Source of the DNA: Pseudomicrostroma phylloplanum
Taxonomy: Eukaryota > Basidiomycota > Exobasidiomycetes > Microstromatales
DNA: 64,000 nt
Reading direction: 5' to 3'
Assembly (NCBI GenBank): GCA_039545275.1
Contig: BCHS01000001.1
Location: 1,008,853 to 1,072,852 of the forward strand
The notes beneath the pieces are model-generated. The model ran no database searches and was not told where the DNA came from. It saw only the letters and a program-made list of their open reading frames with translations. Both the position numbers and the translations under genes were made by a program. The stretch's first letter is position 1. The number at the start of each line of letters is the position of its first letter. Shown piece after piece: positions 10,669 to 21,860 of the stretch.

Positions 10669-11786
10669 TTAGTCGTTCTTGACCTTGCCGACGGTACCAC
10701 GGATAAGACCGGTTCGGCGAGCGGCAATGAGACCAGCCTTCTGACCCGACGGTGCGAACCTGGAGACGGTAGAAGCGTGACCAATGTGCTGGTGGTTTCC
10801 TCCTCCGTGAGGGTGGTCCACGGGGTTCATGGCCACACCACGAGTCTTGGGCCAGCTGTTCCTCTTGACACGGAACTTGTGGTGGGCACGACCAGCCTTG
10901 AGCAGGGGCTTGTCAATTCGTCCACCACCAGCGACGATACCGACGGTAGCACGAGCAGTCGAGGGGACAGTCTTCTTGGCACCGGAGGGCATACGGATAC
11001 GGGTGACCTTGCCATCGGCGTCGTGGCCAATGATGGTGACGTAGTTGCCAGAGGTTCGGGCAAGTGTTCCACGGTCACCGGCCTTCTCCTCGACGTTGCA
11101 GACGATGGTTCCCTCGGGCAGCGAAGACAGAGGGAGAACGTTGCCGACGTTGAGAGCAGAGCGCTTTCCACAGTAGACGAACTGGCCGGTGTACATGCCC
11201 TCGGTGGCGATGAAGGTCTCGGTTCGAATCTTGTAGCGGTAAGGGTCCCTGAAGGCTACGAGGGCGAGGGGAGCACCACGACCGGCATCGTGGATGATCT
11301 CCTTGACGATACCTCGGATGTAACCGTTGCGCTCGGCGTAGTCGTAGTTCCTCAGCTTAGCTGGGTTCTTGTTGAGGTGGGTGTGGGACCTGAAGATCCC
11401 GCCCGACTTTCTCTGAGAACGGATGACTCGACCCCTGTGAGAGATGGAGATGAGCAGGGTCGGATGGTCAGCACTGACCGCGGCGTCCTACTGTGTTTCA
11501 CTGGCTCCCATCCACCATGTCCTGCCCCGAATCGCATTTCCCCCCAACGCTGCCCCCTACTGCTGTAATCCCACCATCGCACGCCAAAGCTCCCGACGGG
11601 CAAGATGCGATGATCTGTCCGCTCTGCTCTGACAAGATGCCTTCCCTCCTCCGGCGTGCGCCAGTACCCAGATACACGCCGATCATGCGTGCCCTTCGCC
11701 CTCGCTCTGTCACTTCCGCCCTCTGCCCATCCGTACCCCTGTGCCGTCCACCCTTTGCACCCAGTGCCGCCTTAAGATACCCACAT
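10669..11786 (-). CDS. RPL2: 60S ribosomal protein uL2 (L8/Rpl2)
   Basis: A core protein of the large ribosomal subunit next to the peptidyl-transferase centre. The main exon 11434-10669 encodes nearly everything: [57 protein letters not shown] and the invariant [20 protein letters not shown]. It reads 255 aa, the normal size. The exon begins with a single G that must complete the initiator codon, so the ATG is split as AT|G. Between 11437 and 11786 only one minus-strand AT|gt site exists (CACAAT|gtgggt, bases 11786-11785). I therefore place a two-base coding exon there with a 350 nt intron (11784-11435). The body is certain; the first exon is inferred. Confidence 0.9.
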
Positions 11787-12751
11787 TGTGCTATAGAGAC
11801 AAGCAGAATGGGGCCAATGATCGAGATGAGGATGAGGTCGTGTGCGTCGGTAAATGGAGAGAGAAGAGGACGAGTGGATTTGAGATCGGATGAGAAGATG
11901 AGAATGTAGAGTTGAGCCAAGATGGAAGTGAAGACAATAGGAAGAAGCGAAGAGCGAGAGCTTGATCAGTAACCGTCTACGCTATAGCTTCTACGGTCTT
12001 GCTTGTGCGAACTCACAATTATGCTTTGGTGATAGGTTGGGGGATGGTGGTAACGACGAGCGGGCGTGGGCAGCCTCAAATTCTCGCCCGCCTCTTCACA
12101 GCTCGCAACCGTAGCGTCCGCTGCAACTCCGCCCAGCGCATCACGTGCGCGAAGGCCATGGGCGGGTCGCACGCAGGCAGGCGCACGCCCGGCATGGAAG
12201 GAAGGAACCAAGGCAGGCTGGCTGGATGGGCAAGGGCCATGCGCCACGCATCCCTCCCTGTCCGAGTCGGGCAAATTTCCTCAAGGCATCTACCTCGCCA
12301 TCTCAGCCAATGCCTTCCCAGTCGCGGTGGTAGCAACAAGGCGACGAAGCTTGCCTGTTCATGTGAGTAGCACACTGCCAACGTGGTTGCGATCGAGTGG
12401 ATTGGCAGACAGCGAGAACTTGGTGGACTGCAACGGCAGCCATCTTGCTCCTTGCTCCAGGGTCGGCTCAGCCAGAGGGAGGGCTCGGGCTCGCAAATGA
12501 TGATAACCCAACACATTACAAAGATCAAGCTCAACAGTCTAACCCAGAGATGGGGGTGAAGACACAATTCTGCAATACTGATACGCTCTTGTAGCATTAG
12601 GAGGCCAGAGGAGGAGGAGGAAGGGTGCTACTGCCATGCCAGCATCATAGCCTTTGGTACTGACCATCGTACGCGCTCTTCTCCACGCCTTCTTCATTAG
12701 ACCCGACGCATCTCACCCTCTCCATCTCGAACGTCCGTCTGCTGCATCAAG
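11787..12751. other. Divergent promoter region, uL2 / RPB10
   Basis: Contains the 5' leaders and promoters of two housekeeping genes transcribed away from each other. Several open frames (for example 12066-12500 plus and 12076-12597 minus) have no family features and I do not support them as genes. Confidence 0.45.
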
Positions 12752-13061
12752 ATGATCATCCCCGTCCGTTGCTTCTCCTGCGGCAAGGTCATCGGTGACA
12801 AGTGGAATGCCTACTTGGCGCTTCTGCTCGGAGGAATGGAGGAAGGGCCCGCATTGACAGAGTTGGGTCTCAAGCGGTACTGCTGTAGGAGGATGGTCCT
12901 GACACACGTAGACTTGATTGAGAAGTTGCTGCAGTACAACAGTGAGTATAGGCAGCAGATCCGGACATCCCCCCACGACGTCATTAGACGCGATCGAGTG
13001 CTGACACCGGAGCGCTATCCTCACCCAACACAATTCAGTTCACGAGAGAAGAAACGTATAA
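12752..13061 (+). CDS. RPB10: RNA polymerases I/II/III subunit Rpb10 (RPABC5)
   Basis: A small zinc-binding subunit shared by the three nuclear RNA polymerases. Exon 1 (12752-12941) encodes [18 protein letters not shown] through LLQYN. Exon 2 (13039-13061) adds the tail IHERRNV, with the Ile codon split after its first base. The product is 70 aa, the family's usual length. The zinc ligands are the CxxC near residues 7-10 and the adjacent CC pair in KRYCCRRM. The donor is A|gtgagt and the acceptor aattcag. The sequence matches the near-invariant Rpb10 family throughout exon 1. The short tail is less conserved, so the second exon is slightly less certain. Confidence 0.94.
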
Positions 13062-13391
13062 GGCATTCCCCATCCGGCCTCATTTCCCCACTCAGACTCA
13101 TCACGTCCCCATTGTGGCACGTTGTACATTATGTTTCGATAGCTCCCTTCACTTCCCGTTCAAACACAATACCATGAACTTTTGTAGACTATATACCGCG
13201 AGCTCAGACTGAGATGTGAAGTATGAGATGTAAAGTACGATTGCGTCGCACATCGACTAAGACATTGGATATATGCCATCAGCGACGGCCCTGAGAATGA
13301 TGCGAAAGACATGAAAGACAAAGTGTAATAGGGGGCGATAGTGCTCGCCCCCGTAAGCCGAAAGATGGCATCCTACTCCGGTATGGTCCCC
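13062..13391. other. Intergenic between convergent RPB10 and PNUTS-like gene
   Basis: AT-richer 3' flanks of two convergent genes. No coding or RNA feature recognised. Confidence 0.5.
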
Positions 13392-15931
13392 TCACCTTCC
13401 ACCCCATCGATTCCCACCGGGTCCGCCCTGTGCTCCTGCAAATCCACCCCTCCCTCCAGGAGCTTGATGTTGGTATGCACCACGCGGCATAGGTGGCGGA
13501 GGACCAGGATGTTGGCCGTACTGAGCATGCGCAAAAGGCTCCGGCTGTGCTTGCTGCTGATGATAGTGCTGCTGACCATGCGCGCCTGCTTGCTGGTTGT
13601 AGTGTGCTGAGCCGCTCCAAGTATTGGCAGCAATGGGCGTGGGCATGACTCCTCCTGCTGCGCCACCTCCGCTGTTCCTGAGAAGCTGTTGCAGACCGTC
13701 CGAGGAGATGCCCAGTGACTCGAGGGAGGTGGCCGGTACACCCGCAGCCGAGGTCACGCTCCCTCCGGCAATCTGCCTCATCAATTGCTCGAGATCGACT
13801 GGCTTGTCAGAAGGAGCTGGGACCTCCCAGGCTTCAGGCACAGCAATCTGTTGAACAACGTGAGCGGGTTCGGACGCACGAGCCTCATATGGCTCTCCGG
13901 CGGAAGGCGGTACATCAGATGGCTCTACATAGATGGCAGACAGGACAGATTTCTCTCGAGCTTCGAGTCGTCCCGACTCCTCGCTTTCGGTGCCTCTGGC
14001 TGGTGACGGATCGGGGCATGCGACGTCTAGCAGCAGATATGGTATGGGAGGAGTGTCAGACTCAAGACAAGCTGTCCCTCTGTCATTGCCAAAGTGAACT
14101 CACCTAGAGGCTCATACCAATCGAGCTCTTCTTCCAGCTCGTAGGCATGGGCAGCCTTTCGCAATGCGCTACCTTCGTCCGACTCAAGCCCGTGCAGACC
14201 TCGGTCTTCAATGGATGCGTGCTGTGTTCGGAAGGCGTTCGGTAATTAGCGACGGTGCTGAAGAATCTCAGACTATCTCTCAGTCGCACAACTCACCACT
14301 TCTTCGTCAACGTCGACGATGCTTTCGAATACTCTCACCTCCACCAAATTGTCATCCCTCCATCGCACCCTTTTCTTCGTCTTTGCCGGTGCCGCCGAAG
14401 ATGCTGCCTCTACCTTGACCGTGGGAGACGGCTGTGCTGTCTTAGCTTTCGCTGAAGGAGGCCCCTTGAGTAGATCGCTGAACATGTCCTTGGAGCCAGT
14501 CGCACGCTTGACGGTAGGATTCGCCGCCTTTGCACCTGAGCCGGTCGTCGAGGCCGCCTTGCGAGCAGCCCCAACTTTCTTGGAATCATCGCCGTCGTCG
14601 TCGACATCCACAGCAAGGCGTTTGCTAGCGAGCTTCGCCGTTGACGGGGCTGGGACTTTTCTCGTCTTTTCTTTGCACTTGATACATACTTGCTCAATTG
14701 TCTGTCCATGTGGTCCAGACGCTTTGACTCGAGTGGTAGAGGTGACGCCAGGTAGCAGGACAGTCTTGCAATTCGAACAGACGGGCTTGACGTCAGCATC
14801 CAGACGAGTCACCGTCTTCTTCGCCATGCTTTGCAGGTCAACGGCACGCTGTTGGCCAGTGGTTGCAGCCAACTTGTTGCCAGAGCCTGCAGAAGTGCCA
14901 GGAGGGTTCGCCAAGTGGTTCACTGCTGTCAGATAGGCCGATGTCTGAGCGAGATTGCTCATTGTTTGCATAGGGGTGGGAGCAGACGGACCTCCGATGC
15001 TGCTGGGAGCGGCGGTGGTTGCCTTGGGCTTCTTGCTCGGCGGGGCATCGGCACTGGGCGTAGCGGCTCGCTTGGGCTGATTGGCTGTAGTCTGGTCTGC
15101 CTGAGCTGAAGGCAACACCATGCGCTTCCATTGGTCTCTCAGCTCGCTGGCCAAATCCCTTGCCTTGGGAGGAGCATTTTTCACGACGACGTTGATGGCC
15201 TTTACAAGACAGTTGCCCGTCTCATCATCGACGAGGTGCCCAAACAGGACGGGCATAGCGGCGAGCAGTCTCAGCAGCGAGAGTCGCGTCGGTCCCCACT
15301 CGGGATGATCGATGGTGCTACGTAGCCATGAGGCTAGCATACGACGACCTCTGACATCGTCGAGGAGAGCCCCCCAGAATGCATTATTGTCTGCTGCTCT
15401 GAGGTCGGCGATTAAGTTCTTGCGATCCTCCAAGCTCATACTTCGAGTTTGATAGGTTCCCGCTGCGCGAGACGTCGAGACGTTGGCCTCCAGAAGGGAC
15501 AGAAAAGCCTGCGCTGCCGGTCGTGGATTGCTCTTGAAATAAGAAGGTCGAAGCACAGCAGCAAAAGAATTCTGCGCAGCTTCATCGAGGCCTGGCTCTA
15601 CAGGACTAGAGGAAACGGGCGGTCGGCTGTCTGGCGGTGAGAGAGAGGGATCTGTGCCTACATCGATGTATACATCTGGGGCAGCGCTGCTCGACTGCGT
15701 CTGAAGAAAGTCCGACGAAGGCGAGGCCCACGATGGTTCGGGCGCCAGGTAGGTCTCCGCGTCGCGTCCTTGGTGCAGCTGCGGCGACGGCAGGGACTGA
15801 CGCAACAGGCTCGGTACATCGTGATAGGTATGCGCTTGTACACTCCCGGGCAATGCAGTCGTCGTCGCCTGGAGATTCACATCCGCAGGTCTGATGAGGC
15901 CTCGAAAATTAAATGCATCTCCGAGACTCAT
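13392..15931 (-). CDS. ppn1: PNUTS-type PP1 regulatory subunit with TFIIS N-terminal domain
   Basis: Probably the fungal counterpart of PNUTS (fission yeast Ppn1). That protein tethers protein phosphatase 1 to the cleavage/polyadenylation machinery and helps transcription termination. Minus-strand exons are 15931-14297, 14221-14104 and 14026-13392, giving 795 aa. Residues about 125-275 form a TFIIS N-terminal (LW) helical domain (NAFWGALLDDVRGRRMLASW, then a long helical stretch ending RDQWKRMV). A CxxC pair with a second CxxC (CSNCK, CIKCK) follows in mid-protein. Near 520-523 lies KRVRW, a canonical RVxF/W PP1-docking motif. It is followed by EELDWYEP and a Gly/Pro/Gln-rich tail ending GGNRWGGR. 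The ATG at 15931 (MSLGDAFNFRGL) is preferred; the frame is open much further upstream but without family support. Confidence 0.8.
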
Positions 15932-17125
15932 TGCTGTTGGGTAGAGGACGGCAGATTGCAAACAAAGACGATCGTCAGCGCAATGTTCCTGTATGACCTG
16001 GTACCATCTATGAGGCTGCGTTCCCTTGCTCTGCGCACATTCTGCTCCGACATGACCCCCCCCTGCCATTGTGTCTCGTACTATGACCGGTATCGAGGGC
16101 ATCGGTACTTTACCCGGAGCGCATAGCGCATAGCGGGTGGCGCGTGGCCGGTGCGTCGACCGACTGGCCACGTGGTGAACCCGACTCCGACCCGAACCCG
16201 GCAAGTGGGCTAGCTTGGAGGGCGATATCGGCCTGTGCCAAAGAGACATGACGGCGTACCCAAGGCAGTTGTCTCTCCCTGTCTCTCCAGAGGTCTCTGA
16301 ACAAAGTACAATGTGTGCGTCGAACGGAGGCAATGACATTACAGAGAAGGTGGATTGAGCAAGAGGAGCAAAGCCCTCTTCGGAATCCCTACGAGGAGCA
16401 GCACAGGACACAGCCACGAGATAGACCCCAGGGCCACGCGCTTGTTTCGATTGCCCATCGGCACCGTCACTGTATGGTCAAGTCATACTAACCATGAGTA
16501 GCGTAGCGAATGCCGAGGATCAACAAAATGAGAGTATAAAGGCGTGACGTGAAGAGGGTGACCTCTCTTGGTGTGTGTGACGTTTGCCGCTAAGTGCCTT
16601 GAGCTGAGTCGGACGGTCAGCAACACCAGGCCCACTGTCCACGGTTCGTTGCTCTTCGCCGACTCTGTCAACTCGCGGACAGGTGACGAACGTAGACGAA
16701 CGCAACGGTGACGGCAGCAATCACGGATTGCTCCTAGCGACAGTGAAAGATGGGTACGGTGTGCAGAGGCGGAGCGGGGGCCGGAATGGGTGGTGGGTCA
16801 GGAGGGAGCGATGGGGAGTGTCAGACTCAGGGATTTGAGTCTGGTTGCGCGCGCAACGGAAGGCCAGGCGGCGAAGGGCGTCGGGGCGATTAGCAGACGT
16901 CCATCTGTGCAAATCACTCTTCAAATCAGGCCATTGCTCCGTAAAGACTACCAAGCATCCCCGCATTTGATTAGAAGCACGAGCCACCAGACCGCACCTC
17001 CTACCACCACCCTACTTCCGTTGAACGGAAGGAGTACCGAAGAGCATATACGGCAGTGCCAGCAAGGCGCAGAGTCTACAATCGCTGTCAGCTCAGTACA
17101 ACAGTCGCCACCTACCGCTACCACT
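15932..17125. other. Divergent promoter region, PNUTS-like / HMG-box gene
   Basis: About 1.2 kb with no supported gene. The PNUTS frame stays open in the first 500 bases, so an extra upstream exon or leader cannot be excluded. A TATA-like gtataaagg occurs near 16534-16542. Confidence 0.4.
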
Positions 17126-18244
17126 ATGGACGGCTTCAACTTCACGCCAGCATCGACGTGGTCACAGACTGCGCAATTCCTTCCTCAAGGACCCGGATTT
17201 GAGTCCGCCGAGGTGTCTTCTGCTCGCCAACAGGTGCGTGAGCGACGTGTGGACGGAGGGACAACGGGGGGTCATCGGTAGAGGAACTGACCTAGAGCCT
17301 CGTACCTCCTCTTGCACAGATGGTCAGCGACCTGCAGCGAGCCACGGATGCCCTGCGAAATGCTGCCAACAGCTTTGAGAACTTCTCAAGGATCCTATCG
17401 CGGACAAGCAACCCAACAGTGGCCCAAAGCAATGGTCGTGCAAATGAGATTGCTAATTTCCTGCAGAACCATGGCCACCTTTTGCAACCAGCCACTGCGG
17501 GAACAGGAGGCAGCCCTGTACTAGCTCCCCAGGCATCGACTGGGACGCAGGCTGCGCCTGCAGCAAGCGCACGTAGCCCCTCTGTTGCCCCAGATGACGC
17601 TGAAGGACAGGCAAAGAAGATCAGTAAGAGACAGAAGAAGCTCATGAAGCAGGCCAGAGATCCAGATGCCCCCAAGCGACCACCCAACGCCTACCTCCTC
17701 TTCCAGAACGAGGTCAGGGCTGACATGAAGGAAAGATTCCCCGAGCTGGCATACCGAGATCTCCTCGGCAAGATCGCAGATGCGTGGAAGGGCTTGAGTG
17801 AGGAAGACAAGAAGGTCAGTACGCCCAGGGCACGATCGTGAACAGACTTCAAAGTGGACAGGAAGCTGACTTGGCTGCTTCATTCTCTAGGTGTACGAGG
17901 ACAAGACCACCGAAGCGATGAAGAAGTGGGGCGATGACAAGAAGAACCATGAAGCAGGTCAGACCACTGTCAGAGCGTGAGTAGTCAAACTTGGCGGTGG
18001 GGTTCGGTCTCCGGATCTTTTGTTGACCAAGTCCTCCCCGAACGATCCTATCAGATCGAGCGCCAGCAGTGATGAGATCAACTCATCGTCCTACACGCTG
18101 CCTCAGTCAGTAACCCAGACACCCGTTGCTGCAAAGGCGACATCGCCAGATGTCAGTGTTACCAAGGAGAAGAAGGACAAGAAGAGGAAGGACAAGGACA
18201 AGGAGAGCGCTTGCGCAAAGAAGGAGAAGCGGGCGAAGCAGTAG
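17126..18244 (+). CDS. HMG-box DNA-binding protein (Hmo1-like)
   Basis: A single HMG box chromatin protein of 292 aa. Exons are 17126-17233, 17320-17814, 17891-17976 and 18055-18244, all in phase. Residues about 40-75 form a short helical region (RATDALRNAANSFENFSRIL) like the N-terminal module of Hmo1-type proteins. The HMG box spans about 150-225: PDAPKRPPNAYLLFQNEV, then FPELAYRDLLGKIADAWKGL, then the third helix VYEDKTTEAMKKW encoded by exon 3. The C-terminus is a lysine-rich tail (KKDKKRKDKDKE) that could contact DNA and act as a nuclear localisation signal. The role is inferred from the architecture: rDNA or ribosomal-gene chromatin if truly Hmo1-like. The HMG assignment itself is firm. 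Confidence 0.85.
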
Positions 18245-19735
18245 CGGAAGATTGCTCGCAGCGCTGCCGACGATCGACTGCAATGCAGGGTAAGCTACCA
18301 AAGATCAATTGCATTACATTCCCCTCATTCTTCTCTGTGCGAGGGGCATGTTTGGTAGAACGTCATGCGAGAGCAGTCGCAAATAAGAATGGTTCAAATT
18401 AGCTCCCTGCAGCGTCGAAGGTTGTGTGACGATGGCGCTGGAATGTGCGGCCCCGCCGGCGGTTGACGCAGCCCTAGGGATCTGGGTGGAGCGGCACGAT
18501 TAGACGGTCAAGCAACGTGCGGTTCATTTGGCACCAAAATGAGGCGTTCCGAAGCTTTCCTCACCTGCGCGGACCCATCGGCGTGGACGCGCTGCAGCCG
18601 CCGAAGGTGCAAGGGGTCGTCAGAAAGGTGGGGCCAGCGGCGCCGGCGGCGTCGGCAGCGGGGCAAGAGAGGGGTGTCTTCCGGCGTCTACGCCATCCCA
18701 TGTGCATTGGACCTCCGTGCGTGAGCTCGAGGAGAAAAGCTCCCCTTTTTAGCAAGGAGCAACGTCTAGCTCGCTAGGTCCGAGTGTCTGTCTGTCAGCT
18801 GTCGGTGACGAATCACTCCTGTGTGACAGATGATCGCCTAGAGGTTCGTGGCAAGGGGATGGTCACACACGGGAGGAAGATAGGCGCACGCTCTGGCTGA
18901 AGTCTTCCGCGCGCGTGCTGTGGCGAGGTCACGGACGAGCCCGATGGAGGTGTCTGCGTAATCCGGTCACCCTCTGATCTTCCCTCTCGGCGAAGTGGTA
19001 GACCGGTCGTACATCGGAAATCAAACGACGCAAAGAGGACACCGTCGTGGTCTAGTGCTTCGTTTCCGCGTGTGCGAAGATTTGAAGGGCAAAGGGGGGA
19101 AGAGGCAGTCAGTGCAGCAGAGGCCCCCAGACTTCAGACCGGCTCTGGTGGGAGGGTGGGTGTGCGTGGGTGTTGTGTTTCTTCGCGCTCGGCAGGAGCA
19201 AGGGAAGCCGGGCGGCGGCACTCCGAAGGAAGCTCTGGGCCCCTCGGCTTTTGGCCCGAGGCTGGCAGCAGCCGTGGCGGCAGTCGGAGATTGAGGCGTG
19301 TGTTAATCTCGGAGTCAGGCATCACACCAGTCTCACCGCATACCCACATACCACGCTCGGCCAGCCCCCTTCCCAGCGGCGTTCGATCCTCGGCACACTG
19401 CCTGGCGCTCAATGTGCAATGTGGTGTGTATCTACCCCTACTCGGCGCACTCCTAGCCCCCGACGCTGCCACCGCCCTCTCTTCAAATCCACCGACGTAA
19501 GCACCTTCATCCTTCTTCCCCTCCCCTCCATCCTCTCCATTATTCTCCTCCCCCTTACCCTGTACGGTCCTCACTCTCCCTCTTACTTCTCAGACACCAC
19601 TCTTGCAAGAGTGCTCTTCTTTGCCTGCTCCCGTTTCGTCTCTTCTTCTCGCCCTTTTCAGCTCAACACCGCTTCCCACGGTATCTAGCACACCCCCACA
19701 CTCCCACGACAACCCCATCACCTAAGCTGCTCAAC
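18245..19735. other. 1.5 kb intergenic region, no gene found
   Basis: The longest gene-free stretch of the window, with GC-rich patches around 18440-18670. The last 230 bases before the MAG-like gene are pyrimidine-rich (many CTC and CCT triplets), as in a strong secreted-protein promoter and leader. Open frames near 18995-19688 on both strands show no family features. No tRNA A/B box pair was recognised. Confidence 0.4.
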
Positions 19736-21010
19736 ATGTTCACCAAGTCCGTCGCCGTCGCAGGAGCATCCCTCCTTGCTGCCGTCTCCTCAGTCTCGGC
19801 CGCTACCACTGCTTCTTTCAGCTACGGTACTCCCAACCCCACTCGCGCTGGAGTCGTCTCCAAGGGAACCAACGGGCCCACCAACCCTGACACCCCTTCC
19901 CTTGGCACAGCCATCAACCAGAGTGAGTAAAGCCAAGTTCAAAAGCAGAGTCCGCTACGTCGAATGCTGGAGGAGCTTGAACGGCGGCTTCGTAGCTGGC
20001 TTCGTTTGCCACACTGGATTACTGACAGCCTCTTCCTGCGCCCTTCCGCCCACCTCTCCCTCTCCTTCTCAGCTTCTATGGCCCGTCTGCTTTCCGTCAA
20101 CAGCATCGACGACTGGTGCACATTCGCTTCTCCCGATGGCGAGAGCATCGCCGACGTCGAGGGCGAGGTGGTTGCCTACTGTACCAAGGCCAGGAACAAT
20201 GCCCGAGTCATCCCCGACGGCACCCTGACTGCCGTCCACTTCATCACCACTCCCCTTTACGTTCAAGTCATGGCTCTGGGAGACTTCACCAAGATCGGAC
20301 TCCAGGAGGGTGACGAGGGAGGTGAGCTCGACCCTCACGGTGCCACAGGCCTGGGAAACCCCGTCGGTGGCAACGTCACCTCCAACATCACTGGAGAAGA
20401 TGTCTTCTACGAAGAGTGGATGAACTACGTCGCATACAACGAGCTCTGCATCCGTATCTGCATCGCCGGTACCGACACTGCACCCACCGCCCTGGAGTGC
20501 CAGCACACTCTCGACGAGATGGGATGTGAGTGGGTCATGCCCGGTAGCTACACCGACAATGTCTTCGAGTCTTGCGACGCCGATGCCGCCTGGCCCCCTG
20601 GACTCTACTCCGTCGACGGAAGCACTTCTACCTTCCAGCAGTACTACTCGTCTGTGTACACTGACCCCAACGGCGGCAAGCACACCTTTGTCAACGGAGA
20701 CCCCGACCAGTCCACTCCCACGGCTGCTTTCTCCAAGCCTTCTTCGTCATCGTGCACTACCATCTCGACGATCTCCAACGGCATTGCTTCTCTCGTAAGC
20801 AGCTCAACGAGCAGCTCCTCTTCGTCTTCGGCTTCGTCGTCGTCGATGAGCACTTCCACCTCGAGGTCGTCCGCGGCTGCTTCTGCAGCTTCGGCTACCG
20901 CGTCTGCTGGCTCGGCTGCTTCGAGCTCTACCTCCGGCGCTTCCGGCCTCACCGTAGGCGCCCTGGCTGCCTCGGTCTTCGGTCTCATTGCCGCTGCCGC
21001 CATGCTCTAA
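19736..21010 (+). CDS. Macrophage-activating-glycoprotein-like secreted GPI protein
   Basis: It belongs to a basidiomycete family of abundant mannoprotein-like surface proteins named for a macrophage-activating glycoprotein; the biochemical function is unknown. Exons are 19736-19922 and 20073-21010, giving 374 aa. The signal peptide is about residues 1-22 (MFTKSVAVAGASLLAAVSSVSA). The family core follows: VVSKGTNGPTNPDTPSLGTAINQT, NSIDDWC, TKARNNARVIPDGT, and GELDPHGATGLGNPVGGNVT. A Cys-containing stretch ends in DEMGCEWVMPGSY. The C-terminal 90 residues are a Ser/Ala/Thr-rich O-glycosylation stalk with a hydrophobic tail, consistent with GPI anchoring. The single intron has a split Thr codon (A|CT), which restores the family sequence AINQT exactly. 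Confidence 0.88.
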
Positions 21011-21804
21011 ATAGGACTCGTACTTTCGCTGTCCCCCTTCTGCCTGCTTTCATGTCCTCTCGACGTTTCCAGTATAGACAATGCCTTGATTAGGGTCGCT
21101 AGCCCTCGTAATCCAGCGCTCGACTTCCCTTCTCCCGATCTCTCCTGGACCACATGTTTCTGCTTTTCATTCTCATGTCTCACCATCATTATCCCTTCAG
21201 CATTGCTGACGTAGCAACGGAAGCTGCAGCTCCCCCTGAGTTGTTTATACCATGCATACTTCCCTTTGCCATGTGTGTGATTGTGAGTGTCTCGGTGCCC
21301 TCGGCATAAGCGGCGAAAAATATGGGAGTACGCCTCGTGTGATCTGCCATGGCTTCTTCGAGATTGCACGTTCGCTCAGTAGCGATTGGCATCAGATCGC
21401 CGATGGAAGAAGCGAGCCGGCCGAAGCGTGGGGGGGAAATGGGGAATGGGGTGCGTGGGCCCACGCGCGCGAGCACGACACGAGGCAGGAACGACTGGTG
21501 CTGGATGCTTTCAGGCAGCAGCTTCCCTCGGCTGTCTCTTGTCCTTGGCTTCAAGTTCAAGTTCGATCTGTCAAGGCGGCGTACCGGAGGACTTCGGAGA
21601 AATGACAAGACACGTAGGAACGACCAGGCACGTTGTTGCTGACGGCAAGCGAGACCCCAATGCCCGCAAGCGAGTTGCGTTGCACTATCCAGCCGTGTTC
21701 TGCCCTGATTTTGCCTCCGTATCCCGGTCCAGGGCCATGGCGACGCAACTCCTCGGTGCAATTTGCAGGCCCTAAATGCCTCCGCATTTGCAGCCATGAG
21801 AGGG
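21011..21804. other. Intergenic, no gene found
   Basis: 3' flank of the MAG-like gene and upstream region of the phytase-like gene. Open frames on both strands (21189-21818 minus, 21386-21775 plus) lack family features. Confidence 0.4.
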
Positions 21805-21810
21805 TATATA
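21805..21810 (+). promoter_or_regulatory. TATA box of the phytase-like gene
   Basis: The element TATATA within gggtatataac lies about 51-56 bases upstream of the ATG at 21861. It is the clearest TATA element in the window. A TATA-driven promoter fits a regulated secreted protein. Confidence 0.55.
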
Positions 21811-21860
21811 ACTTCCACAATGGGAACATCGAAAGCTTCTTGTCACATCCCCCACCAAAG

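Noticed and set aside
10441..11568. 375-codon plus-strand open frame
   Set aside because: Lies antisense to the ribosomal protein uL2 exon, whose protein sequence is unmistakable. The opposite frame is a by-product of GC-rich codon use.
12066..12597. Opposed open frames of 144 and 173 codons upstream of RPB10
   Set aside because: No family features on either strand and no plausible splice structure.
18995..19688. Overlapping open frames on both strands before the MAG-like gene
   Set aside because: Short, no homology recognised, low-complexity composition, and they sit in the promoter side of a strongly expressed-looking gene.
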